DNA of 64,000 nt. It comes from UBA1181 sp045617845 (GTDB taxonomy: Bacteria; Bacteroidota; Bacteroidia; Bacteroidales; Paludibacteraceae). The notes under the pieces are model-generated. The model had not been told where the DNA came from, did not search any database, and saw nothing but the letters and a program-made list of their open reading frames with translations. Below, piece by piece: positions 27,446 through 37,300 of this stretch. The stretch covers positions 1 to 64,000 of the forward strand of contig JAZLJL010000028.1 in NCBI GenBank assembly GCA_045617845.1. The letters are read 5' to 3'. Numbering within the stretch: position 1 is the stretch's first letter; each line of letters opens with the position of its first letter. Made by a program: the position numbers and the translations under genes.

Positions 27446-28158
27446 TTCTTAGTGACAGCCACAAAAATTGACATCATAATAAAAAGTATGATAATCAAAG
27501 GAATAGAAGCCATTTGGAATATCGATGCCAAAACGACAGATGAAATAATCAAAATGAAACGAATTTTATTATCCTGCCACTTTAGGTTCTTAAATTTCAA
27601 AGAGAACATCGGCAATTCACATACCAACAAATAAGAGAATAATAAAATCAACACTAAAAGAACCGCTGGAGAAGATACTATCGAATGAATCCAATCCATA
27701 TGCATCCAACCAGGTATAGGAGTGATCGGATCAGAAAGGGCCGCTAACGAGGACATGAACATGGCGTTAGCAGGTGTAGGCAATCCGATGAACGAACAAG
27801 TCTGACGCTCATCGACATTGAACTTCGCGAGCCTTAATCCGGAAAAGACAGCCAAAAGGAATGCCAAGTAAGCCCAATTAGAGCCTTCCATCAAACTGGA
27901 AAGAAGATTAAACATAATGGCCGCAGGAGCCACACCGAAACTAACCACGTCAGACAAGGAGTCCAACTCTTTACCGATATCAGACTTAACTTTCAACAAT
28001 CGAGCCACCATTCCATCAAAGAAATCGAATACAGCGGCAAGTAAGATATAAATAGCGGCCCACAAATAATTTCCTTGGAAAGCCATCACAATAGCGACAC
28101 ATCCGGAAGCTAAATTCATACAGGTGATGGTATTGGGGATATGCTTTTTGATACTCAT
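27442..28158 (-). CDS. pssA: CDP-diacylglycerol-serine O-phosphatidyltransferase
   Basis: 238 aa with about seven transmembrane segments. The CDP-alcohol phosphotransferase motif is complete: DFFDGMVARLL, then GKELDSLSDVVSFG, which gives D-G-x2-A-R-x8-G-x3-D-x3-D. It makes phosphatidylserine, the precursor decarboxylated by the psd product whose gene overlaps it by 4 bp upstream. The pair is the usual two-step route to phosphatidylethanolamine. Confidence 0.95.
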   Translation of the reverse strand: MSIKKHIPNTITCMNLASGCVAIVMAFQGNYLWAAIYILLAAVFDFFDGMVARLLKVKSDIGKELDSLSDVVSFGVAPAAIMFNLLSSLMEGSNWAYLAFLLAVFSGLRLAKFNVDERQTCSFIGLPTPANAMFMSSLAALSDPITPIPGWMHMDWIHSIVSSPAVLLVLILLFSYLLVCELPMFSLKFKNLKWQDNKIRFILIISSVVLASIFQMASIPLIIILFIMMSIFVAVTKK

Positions 28159-28826
28159 TTTGTATTTAATTTCGCGATAACCGTTTGGTTACCTACAACC
28201 TTTTGTTTTAAGTTAACTAAAATCTCAGCATCCTTGGGAAGATAAATATCCACGCGGGAGCCGAACTTGATGAAACCCATCTGTTGATTGATGTGACATT
28301 CGTCGCCAACCTTAGCATAGGTCACAATCCTACGGGCCAAAGCGCCTGCCACTTGACGGAACAAGACCTTCGTCTGGTTTACCGTCTCGACAACGACTGT
28401 TGACCTCTCATTTTCAGTACTTGACTTTGGAAGATTCGCTTTCCAAAACAACCCATCATTGTGGGTATAATAAAGAATCTTTCCGTTTACCGGATACCAA
28501 TTCGCATGGACATTGAAAACGCTCATGAAAATAGACACCTGAATACGCTCATCCTTAAGATACTCACCTTCTATCGTTGGTTCAACTACTACTACCGTAC
28601 CATCGGCAGGAGCCATGACCAAACCAGTGCTATCCTCAGTATAAACCCTCGACGGATTGCGGAAAAAATTCAAGAAAAAAAGGAACAATAAAACGCTAAA
28701 CACGCAGAGCCCTACGACAAAAGTCGGATGGGTCGCATAAAGAAACCACCCAACTAGCACATCCATAATCAAAAGGGATGCAAATAATTTTGTTAATATT
28801 CCTCTTCCTTCTTTATGAATTCTCAT
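28155..28826 (-). CDS. psd: Phosphatidylserine decarboxylase proenzyme (short type)
   Basis: 223 aa, one N-terminal membrane segment (FASLLIMDVLVGWFLY, VVGLCVFSVLLFLFFL), and the self-cleavage site GFIKFGSRVDIYLP near residue 185, where Ser becomes the pyruvoyl group. Asp/His blocks APADGTVVVVE and FMSVFNVHANWYPVNG match the family. Its promoter at 28849-28877 precedes the ATG closely. Phosphatidylethanolamine is the product. Confidence 0.95.
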   Translation of the reverse strand: MRIHKEGRGILTKLFASLLIMDVLVGWFLYATHPTFVVGLCVFSVLLFLFFLNFFRNPSRVYTEDSTGLVMAPADGTVVVVEPTIEGEYLKDERIQVSIFMSVFNVHANWYPVNGKILYYTHNDGLFWKANLPKSSTENERSTVVVETVNQTKVLFRQVAGALARRIVTYAKVGDECHINQQMGFIKFGSRVDIYLPKDAEILVNLKQKVVGNQTVIAKLNTK

Positions 28827-28848
28827 TTCAAATCTTGTTATAACTATG

Positions 28849-28877
28849 CAAAGTTAATAATTTTTATTTATTACAAA
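28849..28877 (-). promoter_or_regulatory. Promoter upstream of psd
   Basis: Minus-strand TTTG (28877-28874), 17-bp spacer, TAACTTTG (28856-28849), 23 bp before the psd ATG. This would split psd-pssA-sppA-lpxK from the cdsA gene and coiled-coil gene above, though readthrough remains possible. Confidence 0.55.
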
Positions 28878-28890
28878 TACATTCTAGCAA

Positions 28891-29712
28891 TTATGCCCCT
28901 ACGATTAACGAAAAAAGGACAAATAAAACGGGAGCCGACAACAATGCGCTATCAAAACGATCCAATAAACCGCCATGGCCCGGGATAATATTTCCTGAAT
29001 CCTTAACACCCAAACTCCTTTTGAACATGGACTCGACCAAATCACCGAGCACACCGAACACGAACACAAAAACCGACATCGCCAACCAATATCCCACATG
29101 CAACGTCGGGATACATCCACAATAATTGAATATCAATCCGGAGATGATGGAGAAAGACAAACCACCACAAAAACCTTCCCACGTCTTTTTAGGGGAAATA
29201 CGTTCAAACATCTTATGTTTACCGAAGAAACGACCCACCAAATATGCGCCTGTATCAGATGCCCATATCATCACAAAAAAAGCCAACAGCAACATGTTCG
29301 AATGCTCGGATTTCCCTTCAATCAGACAGAATAGACAGAATGGCACGGAAACATACACATGTCCTAAAACAGAGACACCTAAATTCATGATCGGATTGGG
29401 TTTCGCCCTAAACAATTCAAAGGCGAAAGTACATGCGACACACAAGAAATAAACGGAGTACAAAGCGAATGAGGCATGGAAAAACGACACGAAATATGAA
29501 ATGACAAAAAGCAACGCACCTCCAAAAACGGACATCCACTTATCCACTGCGACAGAATCGCATTTCTCCGTCAACTCATAAAACTCATGCAACGACAATA
29601 CCGTTATCAAAAAGAACACGACGCCAAAATAATATGACGACATTAATATCGAAGCGACCATAATCGCAACAAAAGCAATTCCCGAGATTGCCCTCAACAC
29701 TAAATTATTCAC
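28891..29712 (-). CDS. cdsA: Phosphatidate cytidylyltransferase
   Basis: 273 aa, about eight transmembrane segments. The CDS signature is intact in the last third: FGVLGDLVESMFKRSLG then KDSGNIIPGHGGLLDRFDS. SPKKTWEGFCGG precedes it. It makes CDP-diacylglycerol for PssA and other head-group transferases. The coiled-coil protein gene ends 41 bp before it and psd starts 64 bp after it, on the same strand. Confidence 0.95.
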   Translation of the reverse strand: MNNLVLRAISGIAFVAIMVASILMSSYYFGVVFFLITVLSLHEFYELTEKCDSVAVDKWMSVFGGALLFVISYFVSFFHASFALYSVYFLCVACTFAFELFRAKPNPIMNLGVSVLGHVYVSVPFCLFCLIEGKSEHSNMLLLAFFVMIWASDTGAYLVGRFFGKHKMFERISPKKTWEGFCGGLSFSIISGLIFNYCGCIPTLHVGYWLAMSVFVFVFGVLGDLVESMFKRSLGVKDSGNIIPGHGGLLDRFDSALLSAPVLFVLFSLIVGA

Positions 29713-29753
29713 TTCCTATCTCCTTTTAAACTTTAAGTTATAATATCAATTAT

Positions 29754-32700
29754 TTATTCGCCCATAGCCTCATCAGAGGCTTCAGCGCTAGATTCTTCGG
29801 AAGATTCCTCTTCTGAAGATTTCCGTCTTTTCCTTCTTGACCGTTTCTTAGAGGATTGGTCTTCCTCCTCGCCTGCGGACACATTTTCTCCGCTGGGTTC
29901 AACCTTCTCTTCCTGCGGACTTTCCATCTTCGCTTCCTGAGGTGTTTCCTGTGGTACCTCTTGAGGCGTTTCCTGGGATGGTTGAGCCTCCTCTTCCTTT
30001 TTAGCCCTTCTCGACTTTCTTCTTCTAGAACCGCTTTCCTCTTGCGCTTCCTCCGGATTGTCCTGGATGTCTGTCGCAGGTTCCATATTCGCAGGTGCAG
30101 GCACCTCCTTTTTATTAGGGGAAACAGGCACATTACCTGACGATGCGGAAGGTGAAGCCCCTATACTCTGCACTGGTGTAGGTGTCGAATAAGAGAATGG
30201 TATCACCGACGTCTTAGTGGCAGGAGAGGAAGATTTTGCTCCACCCTTCTTATTGTTAGACTTCTGCGCCTCAAACATCTTTATGTATTTTCCGATATCA
30301 TTCAAAGATATCGGATCCGCGGAGGTAATCGGGAAGGCATTCTTTTTCTCCTCAATGACAGTGCTATCCTGCGGGTTCTCAGCCAACAATGTAGAATCAG
30401 CCGACGTCGAATCCTGAGGAGCGGAACCAAACAGCATGTCGTCCAAAACTTGATGCAAGCTATCTTTTTCACTACCATCCATAGCCAATTCATTCGTCAA
30501 GATAGAAAGGCTATCCTGAACACGCTGTAGGCTATCCTGTTCCAGTTTCCTCGTAATGACAAAATTCAAAGAGTCTGCCAAATGTTTCTCCTGAAGCTGT
30601 AAAGAATCGGGCTTCACGACCAAAGAATCGAACTGGGAAGCATCTAACTCCTCGATGACTCTGCGTCGGTTCGAAGTATAGAATTTAATGTTACCCAAAG
30701 AACCACCTCCCTCATCGTTAAGTTTCGTCGGCAAAATCTTGGACAGAATCTTATCCTGCCTACGGTTCTTATACTTCACTTTAATCTCGCCAGTCGCCAA
30801 ATATTCAAGGTTAATGTCGGTAATAACAGAGTCCAAATACTCAACAACCGGGTAATTCGGCAAGAAACCAGCGATGGAGTCTGCCACCTTGTTGAAATCA
30901 GTGTGGCGGTATTTAGACTTTCCGACAAGCTGCATCACATACTTAGCGACGATGCGCGTAGAATCATCTATATCATAGAACTTCTTTCTATGGAAATACC
31001 GATGATCAAAATAATGCAGGAAGAAGTCATATTCATATCGGAACTCAAACTTATCCCTCACATAATAGACGTCATTCAAATAACGGCAATTAGGGATCTT
31101 TATTTTACGCAAGATGACATCTCCCTTACGGTTCTTACTTCTTTCCAAATCCTTGATATCACGGACGTTCTGGAGTTCGCCCTCCAACTCGGCGATCTGC
31201 TGTTGCAACAATACGGAATCAATCATTGAAGTAACCAATTCCGGCTCCTCCTCAGTATCCACGGCAAAGGAATCGATATTCGCCATGTACGTCGAATCAA
31301 GTTCACCACTTGCGAAAGCATAGGAATTCTCGTCGTCAGGGACAACGTCCTCAACCACTTTCTTCGGTTCCACACGCTCCCGGACATCAGGCGGCAAATC
31401 GGAATTATCACGTTTACCAGTAGCCATATCGAAGTCTCCATCTGCCAACAACAACGAATCCTTTGTCTTTTGCTCTTGGAGCAATCGCTTCTTTTCCTGG
31501 ATTTTCTTCAAAGCCTTTTGCTGTTTTTTGGTTAAAGCGACAGCTTCGTCTTGGGCATCCTCTTTAGCAAAGCGCTCCATATCAGCGCTTTCCTGTTCCG
31601 CAAGCTTCATAGAGTCACGAGTGATCTCGTCACGCATCTTCTCCCGCATCTTCTCTTCCTTACGGCGGGCCTTATCCTCAGCATTCAACTTTTTCTCCTT
31701 CGCCGCAACAATCTTCTTGGCGAGTTTCATCGTCTCTTTCTCAATCTTCTCCCGCTGTTCCTGGAGTTCCTTCTTCTTTTTCTCCTCGAGTTTATTCTCT
31801 TTTTCGAGTCGTTCCTGTTCCTCGGCGAGTTCAGCCTGTTTTTGTTGGTACTCCTTCAGCTTTTCCTCATCCTGTAACAACTGATCTTTATCAGCCTCTC
31901 GCTTGCGCATCTCCTGCTTGCGGGCAATTTCAAGCTCCAACAATTCCTTCTTGCGTTCTCTCTCGGCAGCCGCTTTCTCCTTCTCCGCCTGTTTACGTTC
32001 AAGCTCCTTTTGGCGTTGAGCCTGACGCAGCTCTACTTGTCTACGTTTCTCTTCCTGGCGTTTCTGCTTCATACGCTCTGCCAAGGCTTTCTCCTTGTCT
32101 TTGGTCATCTCCTCACGCGCCTTCTCGCGTTCACGCATTTGTTGCAAGAACTCCCGTTTGCGTTGTTGAGCCTCTTTTTCACGACGTTTCCTCTCGGCCT
32201 GTTGTTGTCTAGCCTTTTCTCTAGCGGCCTTCTTCTTTTCGCGCTGTAATTTTTGTTTCTCTTGTTGTTGTTCCTTACGCTCGCGCTGTTTCTGAATGCG
32301 TTCGTCTTGAAGTTGCTTTTGCTGAGCTAACCACTCCTCATGTTCCGCACGTTTCTGCTGAGTAGCCTCCTGACGTTTACGGACAGCCTCTTCACGTTTA
32401 GCCGCTTGTTCCTCTCGGCGACGACGCATTTCCTCTTTCCTCGCCTCTTGGGCGAGACGTTCTCTTTCCCTATCCTCCTGTTGCTTCTTCGCGCGTAATT
32501 GACGCTCTTCAGAAGCCTTCTGGCGCTCAGCTTCATACAAAGCTTCACGACGTTGCTTATCGGCTTCGATTTGTTTTCGCTGATCTTCCTGCTCTTGTTT
32601 ACGTTGAGCCCAAAGTTCACGTTCGCTCTCTTTTTGTTGCACCTCACGCTGACGTTGCGCCTCACGTGTCTCGCGTTGTTTAGCGATTATGGCTTCATAT

Positions 32701-33524
32701 TCCTTCTGGCGTCTTTCATTATCTTGTTTCTCCCTTTGACGCGCAGCCTCTATCTCCTCCTTCTTCTTGTTCCAAAGCTCAGTATACTTTTGCTTCATCT
32801 CATTTTCTTGGCGAATACGCATCTCACGGGCTTTCCGCTCTAACTCGACAGCTTCAAGATATTCAGCCAAACGAGTCTCACGCTCATCAACAGACTGTTG
32901 CTGGGATTTGTCTAACTGCTGCTTCTTTTCTTGCCACTGTTTCATTTGGAGCGCACGTTTTTCCGACTCCTTTTGACGTTGGAGCTCCCGCTGCAATTTC
33001 TCACGTTCTGAAGCCGCGACATATTCCTGCTGGCGTTTTTCGGCAAGAGCCTCATCACGCTTACGGGCAGCATCCAATTCCTTTTGTTTCTCTGCCCAAC
33101 GTTCTCTGTCATGTTCCTTCATCTCCGCTTCACGGCGCAAACGAAGTTCCCTAGCCTGCCTCTCCTGCTCAACTATCTGCTCATACTCCTTTAACTTCTT
33201 TGATTCAGCCGCTTTCTCCTCGGCCTTGCGAGCATCGACCTGAGCCTTAACTTTCTTCCATTCCTCCTTTTGGCGTTGTTTTTCCACACGCTCAGCTTGA
33301 CGTTGCGCCTCTCGATTCTCCTTCTGTTTCTCATTAGCCTCCTTCGCTTGCTCAAGGCGAAGTTCCCTGTCATGCAACTCCTGCTGACGTTTCGCAGCCT
33401 GCTCCTCCTTCACCCTTTCGGCTCTGGCGCGTTGTTCTTCGCGTATACGTTCAGTATCTGTTTGAGCGTACGTATTGACGGCTAAAACAGTTGAAGTTAA
33501 TAATATGGCTAATAATCTATTCAA
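29754..33524 (-). CDS. Exported 1256-aa protein with a very long charged coiled coil
   Basis: N-terminal signal peptide MNRLLAILLTSTVLAVNTYA. Residues 22 to about 690 are one uninterrupted stretch of K, E, R, Q and A with heptad spacing (for example REEQRARAERVKEEQAAKRQ), long enough for a helix of many tens of nanometres. A folded region of about 180 residues follows (about 785-965), rich in Tyr, Phe, Asp and basic residues (KIPNCRYLNDVYY, HYFDHRYFHRKKFYDID). The C-terminal 250 residues are low complexity: Asp/Ser/Leu, then Pro/Ser, then E/S/K/R. No known family is recognised; automatic tools may call it TolA-like. It is placed immediately before cdsA and has its own promoter. Confidence 0.85.
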   Translation of the reverse strand: MNRLLAILLTSTVLAVNTYAQTDTERIREEQRARAERVKEEQAAKRQQELHDRELRLEQAKEANEKQKENREAQRQAERVEKQRQKEEWKKVKAQVDARKAEEKAAESKKLKEYEQIVEQERQARELRLRREAEMKEHDRERWAEKQKELDAARKRDEALAEKRQQEYVAASEREKLQRELQRQKESEKRALQMKQWQEKKQQLDKSQQQSVDERETRLAEYLEAVELERKAREMRIRQENEMKQKYTELWNKKKEEIEAARQREKQDNERRQKEYEAIIAKQRETREAQRQREVQQKESERELWAQRKQEQEDQRKQIEADKQRREALYEAERQKASEERQLRAKKQQEDRERERLAQEARKEEMRRRREEQAAKREEAVRKRQEATQQKRAEHEEWLAQQKQLQDERIQKQRERKEQQQEKQKLQREKKKAAREKARQQQAERKRREKEAQQRKREFLQQMREREKAREEMTKDKEKALAERMKQKRQEEKRRQVELRQAQRQKELERKQAEKEKAAAERERKKELLELEIARKQEMRKREADKDQLLQDEEKLKEYQQKQAELAEEQERLEKENKLEEKKKKELQEQREKIEKETMKLAKKIVAAKEKKLNAEDKARRKEEKMREKMRDEITRDSMKLAEQESADMERFAKEDAQDEAVALTKKQQKALKKIQEKKRLLQEQKTKDSLLLADGDFDMATGKRDNSDLPPDVRERVEPKKVVEDVVPDDENSYAFASGELDSTYMANIDSFAVDTEEEPELVTSMIDSVLLQQQIAELEGELQNVRDIKDLERSKNRKGDVILRKIKIPNCRYLNDVYYVRDKFEFRYEYDFFLHYFDHRYFHRKKFYDIDDSTRIVAKYVMQLVGKSKYRHTDFNKVADSIAGFLPNYPVVEYLDSVITDINLEYLATGEIKVKYKNRRQDKILSKILPTKLNDEGGGSLGNIKFYTSNRRRVIEELDASQFDSLVVKPDSLQLQEKHLADSLNFVITRKLEQDSLQRVQDSLSILTNELAMDGSEKDSLHQVLDDMLFGSAPQDSTSADSTLLAENPQDSTVIEEKKNAFPITSADPISLNDIGKYIKMFEAQKSNNKKGGAKSSSPATKTSVIPFSYSTPTPVQSIGASPSASSGNVPVSPNKKEVPAPANMEPATDIQDNPEEAQEESGSRRRKSRRAKKEEEAQPSQETPQEVPQETPQEAKMESPQEEKVEPSGENVSAGEEEDQSSKKRSRRKRRKSSEEESSEESSAEASDEAMGE

Positions 33525-33589
33525 ATCTATCTATTCAATTGCACAAAATTCACCAAGACATCACTCAACAAAGCATACTTGTGAACTTA

Positions 33590-33621
33590 CAAAGATATTA
33601 AAAAAAGAGTTGAATTTCAAA
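33590..33621 (-). promoter_or_regulatory. Promoter of the coiled-coil protein gene
   Basis: Minus-strand TTTG (33621-33618), 20 bp, TATCTTTG (33597-33590), almost exact consensus; start codon 33524 is about 60 bp further. Confidence 0.7.
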
Positions 33622-33786
33622 AATGATTTTTGATGTCAAAAAAATACGAGCGAACTATCAATAAACGAACAATTTACAAGTAATAAAACGCCATATTTCA
33701 TCGTATGACCTAAAGATTTTCCCCATCAAAATCTCCCATAAAAAACTATTCTTGGGACAACAATAACATGTGTTTATCACAAAAAA

Positions 33787-33814
33787 AGCATGGTCGGAAT
33801 CACACGACCATGCT
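33787..33814 (-). terminator. Strong minus-strand terminator
   Basis: Perfect 10-bp stem AGCATGGTCG / CGACCATGCT with an 8-nt loop, followed on the minus strand by seven T. It is 207 bp past the PII-like gene stop; either it is the second terminator of the efflux operon or it ends a separate short transcript. Confidence 0.8.
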
Positions 33815-33962
33815 CTATTCGTACCACACCAAACATTTTAAGAACAAGATACAATCTTCACAGACAGGATCCATTCACAAAGCATTGAGTGTTGTTATGT
33901 GACGATATTTCAACGCATTGTTCCAATGTCAAAGATGTGGACGAATTAGGGTTTCCCCGAAA

Positions 33963-33992
33963 ATGTCGGAACCGTAATCCCGGTTCCGACAT
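33963..33992 (-). terminator. Hairpin at the end of the RND efflux operon
   Basis: Perfect 12-bp inverted repeat ATGTCGGAACCG / CGGTTCCGACAT with a 6-nt loop, 28 bp past the PII-like stop at 34021. The downstream T tract on the minus strand is short (TTT), so termination may be partial. Confidence 0.55.
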
Positions 33993-34020
33993 GGAAAAAA
34001 GTAGTCAATTCAATGAAACA

Positions 34021-34314
34021 CTAAACTGTCTGTTCGATGTTCCACACAAATGCGCGCACACCGACTTCCTCGTTTCGAAGATCCAACTTATGCACCGTCT
34101 CCAAGAGTACAGGCACTTTTTCGTCTTCGACAACAGTGATGACAACTGAATTCATTTCAGGCCAAGTATGGGTTCCCCTACGAGGTTCGCCATTCACCGA
34201 GCCACGTCCCTGCACCTGTTCGAAAAAGGTGAAGCCACGGACACCCAATTTATCCAACATATACTCGACACGTTCCGTATTCGCCTGATTGAATACTATC
34301 ATTACAGATTTCAT
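34021..34314 (-). CDS. Small PII-like protein linked to the efflux operon
   Basis: 97 aa. The predicted alternating beta-alpha-beta pattern (KSVMIVFNQANTERVEYML at the N-terminus, then NSVVITVVEDEKVPVLLETV) and the ferredoxin-like spacing resemble PII-like/CutA-type trimer proteins; the central GRGSVNGEPRRGTHTWP looks like a flexible T-loop. It follows the RND pump gene by 15 bp and is the last operon gene. Other PII-like proteins of transporter operons sense a metabolite or ion; the ligand here is not visible from sequence. Confidence 0.65.
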   Translation of the reverse strand: MKSVMIVFNQANTERVEYMLDKLGVRGFTFFEQVQGRGSVNGEPRRGTHTWPEMNSVVITVVEDEKVPVLLETVHKLDLRNEEVGVRAFVWNIEQTV

Positions 34315-34329
34315 ACTTCAGCCTTTCTA

Positions 34330-37300
34330 TTAATTGTTATTACCTGATTCGATCATATTTCTGCCCTTGCCATCGGTCTTAATATCCATGAAGATATATT
34401 GTGAACGAGCCTCCGCCTCTTTGTCGCGCTCACCATGTCTTGACATGATACCGTACAAGACTGGAACAACGACCAAAGTCACAATAGTGGAAACCAACAG
34501 ACCTCCGATAACGACGATACCCATAGGCACCCACATCTCGGATCCATCGGATGTAGCCAACGCCATAGGCAACATACCTAAGACGGTAGTCATGGCGGTC
34601 ATCAACACCGGACGGAGACGTGATTGACCTGACAAGGCGATCGCCTCGTTCAACTCATGTCCACGGTCACGCATCAAGTTGATGTAGTCCACAAGCACGA
34701 TACCGTTCTTCACCACAATACCGACCAACATGATACATCCCAACGCACCAATCATATCCAGATATGTATCCGTAATGAAGAGCGCCCAAATGACTCCGGA
34801 GAAGGCGAATGGCACCGCCATCATGATGATGAACGGCTTCGCATACGATTCGAACTGGGATGCCATCACAACGTATACCAAAATCACAATGATTAAGAGC
34901 AAGAGACCCATGTCTTGGAACGACTCCTGTTGATCCTCATAAGATCCTCCGATTAGGACGGATACCTCTTGAGGTTTCTCCACTTCCGGCAATACCTTAG
35001 TGACTGCTTCCGCCAATTCACCCAAAGAAGTTTCATACGGAGTCACAGATACGGTCAAGTAACGTTGACGGCTCTTACGTGTGATCTCCGGCGGACCCCA
35101 ATACTCTTCGACAGTCGCGATCTCGCTCAATTTCACGTTTCCACCCGCAGTCGGAATAGACAAATCCTCTATTGCGTCGATGGAATTACGGTTCTCCTCC
35201 TTCAAGCGGACAAGGATATTATACTCGTCTCCATCTTCCTTCAAATATCCGCAAGCCATACCATTGACACGGTTGCGAACGAAAGAGGAAACTGTCGCGG
35301 AAGTCAAACCATGACGGGAAGCCTTCACCTTGTCGACGATAATCTTCAACTCAGGACGGTCATCATCACGGCTGATATCCACGTTACGAGCAGTAGGAAT
35401 CTTAGACTCTATCACATGCTTGATTTTTTCAGCATATGAACTTGTTATATCAAAATCGTAACCATAAATCTCGACGTCAACCGTACTTTGTCCACCCATA
35501 CCACCACCTGAAGACATGGCCACCTTGTAGTCTGATACTTCAGGATAAGAAGCGATTTCCTTACGGAGCACCTCGGCGATTTCCCAGATAGAACGTTCAC
35601 GCGTATATTTCTTATCCGCATTGAAACGCATCTGAATCGTATTATTTCTCGTAGAAGAGAACAATGCTGACAAACCAGCATCCTCATTCGCACCACAAGT
35701 GGTGGAGATGTTCTTCGTCTCAGGCACCAATTCCATGAAACGTTTCTCCAACATACGGGCGAACTTAGCGGTCTCCTCGACACGCGTTCCTTGCAACAAC
35801 TCCACATCGACCGTCAAACGTCCGTTATCAGGGGTCGCCATGAAGTCTGTACCGATGCTACCAGTAAATACCGGAATTAATGAGATTCCGAAGAATGCCA
35901 CAATACCCAATATTGTCTTTTTCTTATTGAGCAAACACCAACGAAGCAAATTAGCATATGCGGCATCCAGCTTATCCAAGAGACGAACGACCGTATTCTC
36001 ATAAGACAACTTGTTGTGGTCCTTCTTCTCGACAACCAAATTACCTTCGGAATCCACCTCTACCTTCTTCGCCTTCAACAATTTAGAGCAAAGCATTGGA
36101 ACAAGGGAGATAGCGACAGCCGTAGAAGTACAGCAAACAATCGTCACAATCCAACCCAACTCCTTAAACATGATACCCGCGATACCCGTCAACATCGTCA
36201 GAGGGACGAACACCGCCACGATTACCAACGTAGTGGCGATAACGGATACCCACACCTCATTGGTCGCATAAATGGAAGCCTCACGAGGGTTGGAACCACG
36301 TTCTATATGGGTGGTAATGTTTTCCAAGACCACAATGGCGTCGTCCACCACCATACCGACGGCAATGGAGAGGGAACAGAGTGAGATGATGTTCAACGAA
36401 CTATCAGCACCCAACAAATAAAGGAACGCAACCAACAAAGAGATCGGAATAGTCAAACCGATAATCACGCTGGCGCGCCATTTGCCCAAGAAGAAGAGCA
36501 CGACCAACACCACGAAGAATACGGCGTAGAGCACAGCCTCCTTCAAAGAATCGATGGCGTTGACGATTTCCGTAGAAGAGTCATAAATCTCCTTGATCTG
36601 CACATCGGCAGGAAGACTACCCTTCATCTTATCCAATTCTTTATGGATGTCTTTACAAATCTGCACGGTATTACCACCCGTCTGCTTAGAGATAATCAGA
36701 CGGACAGCCTCCTGGCCATTCATCTTCTCATCCAAGCATAGGTCCTTAATCGTATCACGGACCGTAGCGATATCACGGACATAAATCTGCTTTCCGTCAG
36801 GCATTGTGGTCACAACGATATCGGCGATTTCGGAGCTCTCCAAATATTCGCTACGCACTTGCAACGCATATTGCTCCTTCTGCATCTTCACGTTTCCGGA
36901 AGAGAGGTTCAAGTTGTTACCTGAAACAGCACTACCGACCGTCTCCAAAGTGATGCCATAAGCGTCCAATTGTTTTTGGTCGATTTCAACGTAAACATAA
37001 CGGTCAGGCTCACCTGACATCGTAACGTTACCCACACCCTCCACACGGTTCAACTGCGGGATGACGACATCGTTCATAATCTTCTCCAATCCCGGATAAC
37101 TCTCCTTCGCCTGAACGGCGAACTGGATGATTGGCATTGAAGAACTATTAAACTTAATAATCAACGGGTTAGAACATCCGCTCGGCAAATTATCCTTAGT
37201 CATGTCGACATACGAACGGATATCGTTCACAACGTCGTCCAACTCTTCGCCCCATTCGAACTCGAGCGCCACCAAAGAGATATTATCCTTAGAGGTGGAA

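Larger units (their letters stand above)
33525..34020. other. 496-bp intergenic region between efflux operon and coiled-coil gene
   Basis: No convincing ORF. It holds the coiled-coil promoter (33590-33621), a minus-strand terminator (33787-33814), and a further 12-bp hairpin (33963-33992) just after the PII-like gene. The 150 bp between the two hairpins show no promoter and no ORF longer than 16 codons. Confidence 0.6.

Noticed and set aside
31528..31884. Plus-strand Ser/Phe-rich frames opposite the coiled-coil gene
   Set aside because: They are reverse complements of the Glu/Lys/Arg-rich codons; hydrophobic content is a by-product.
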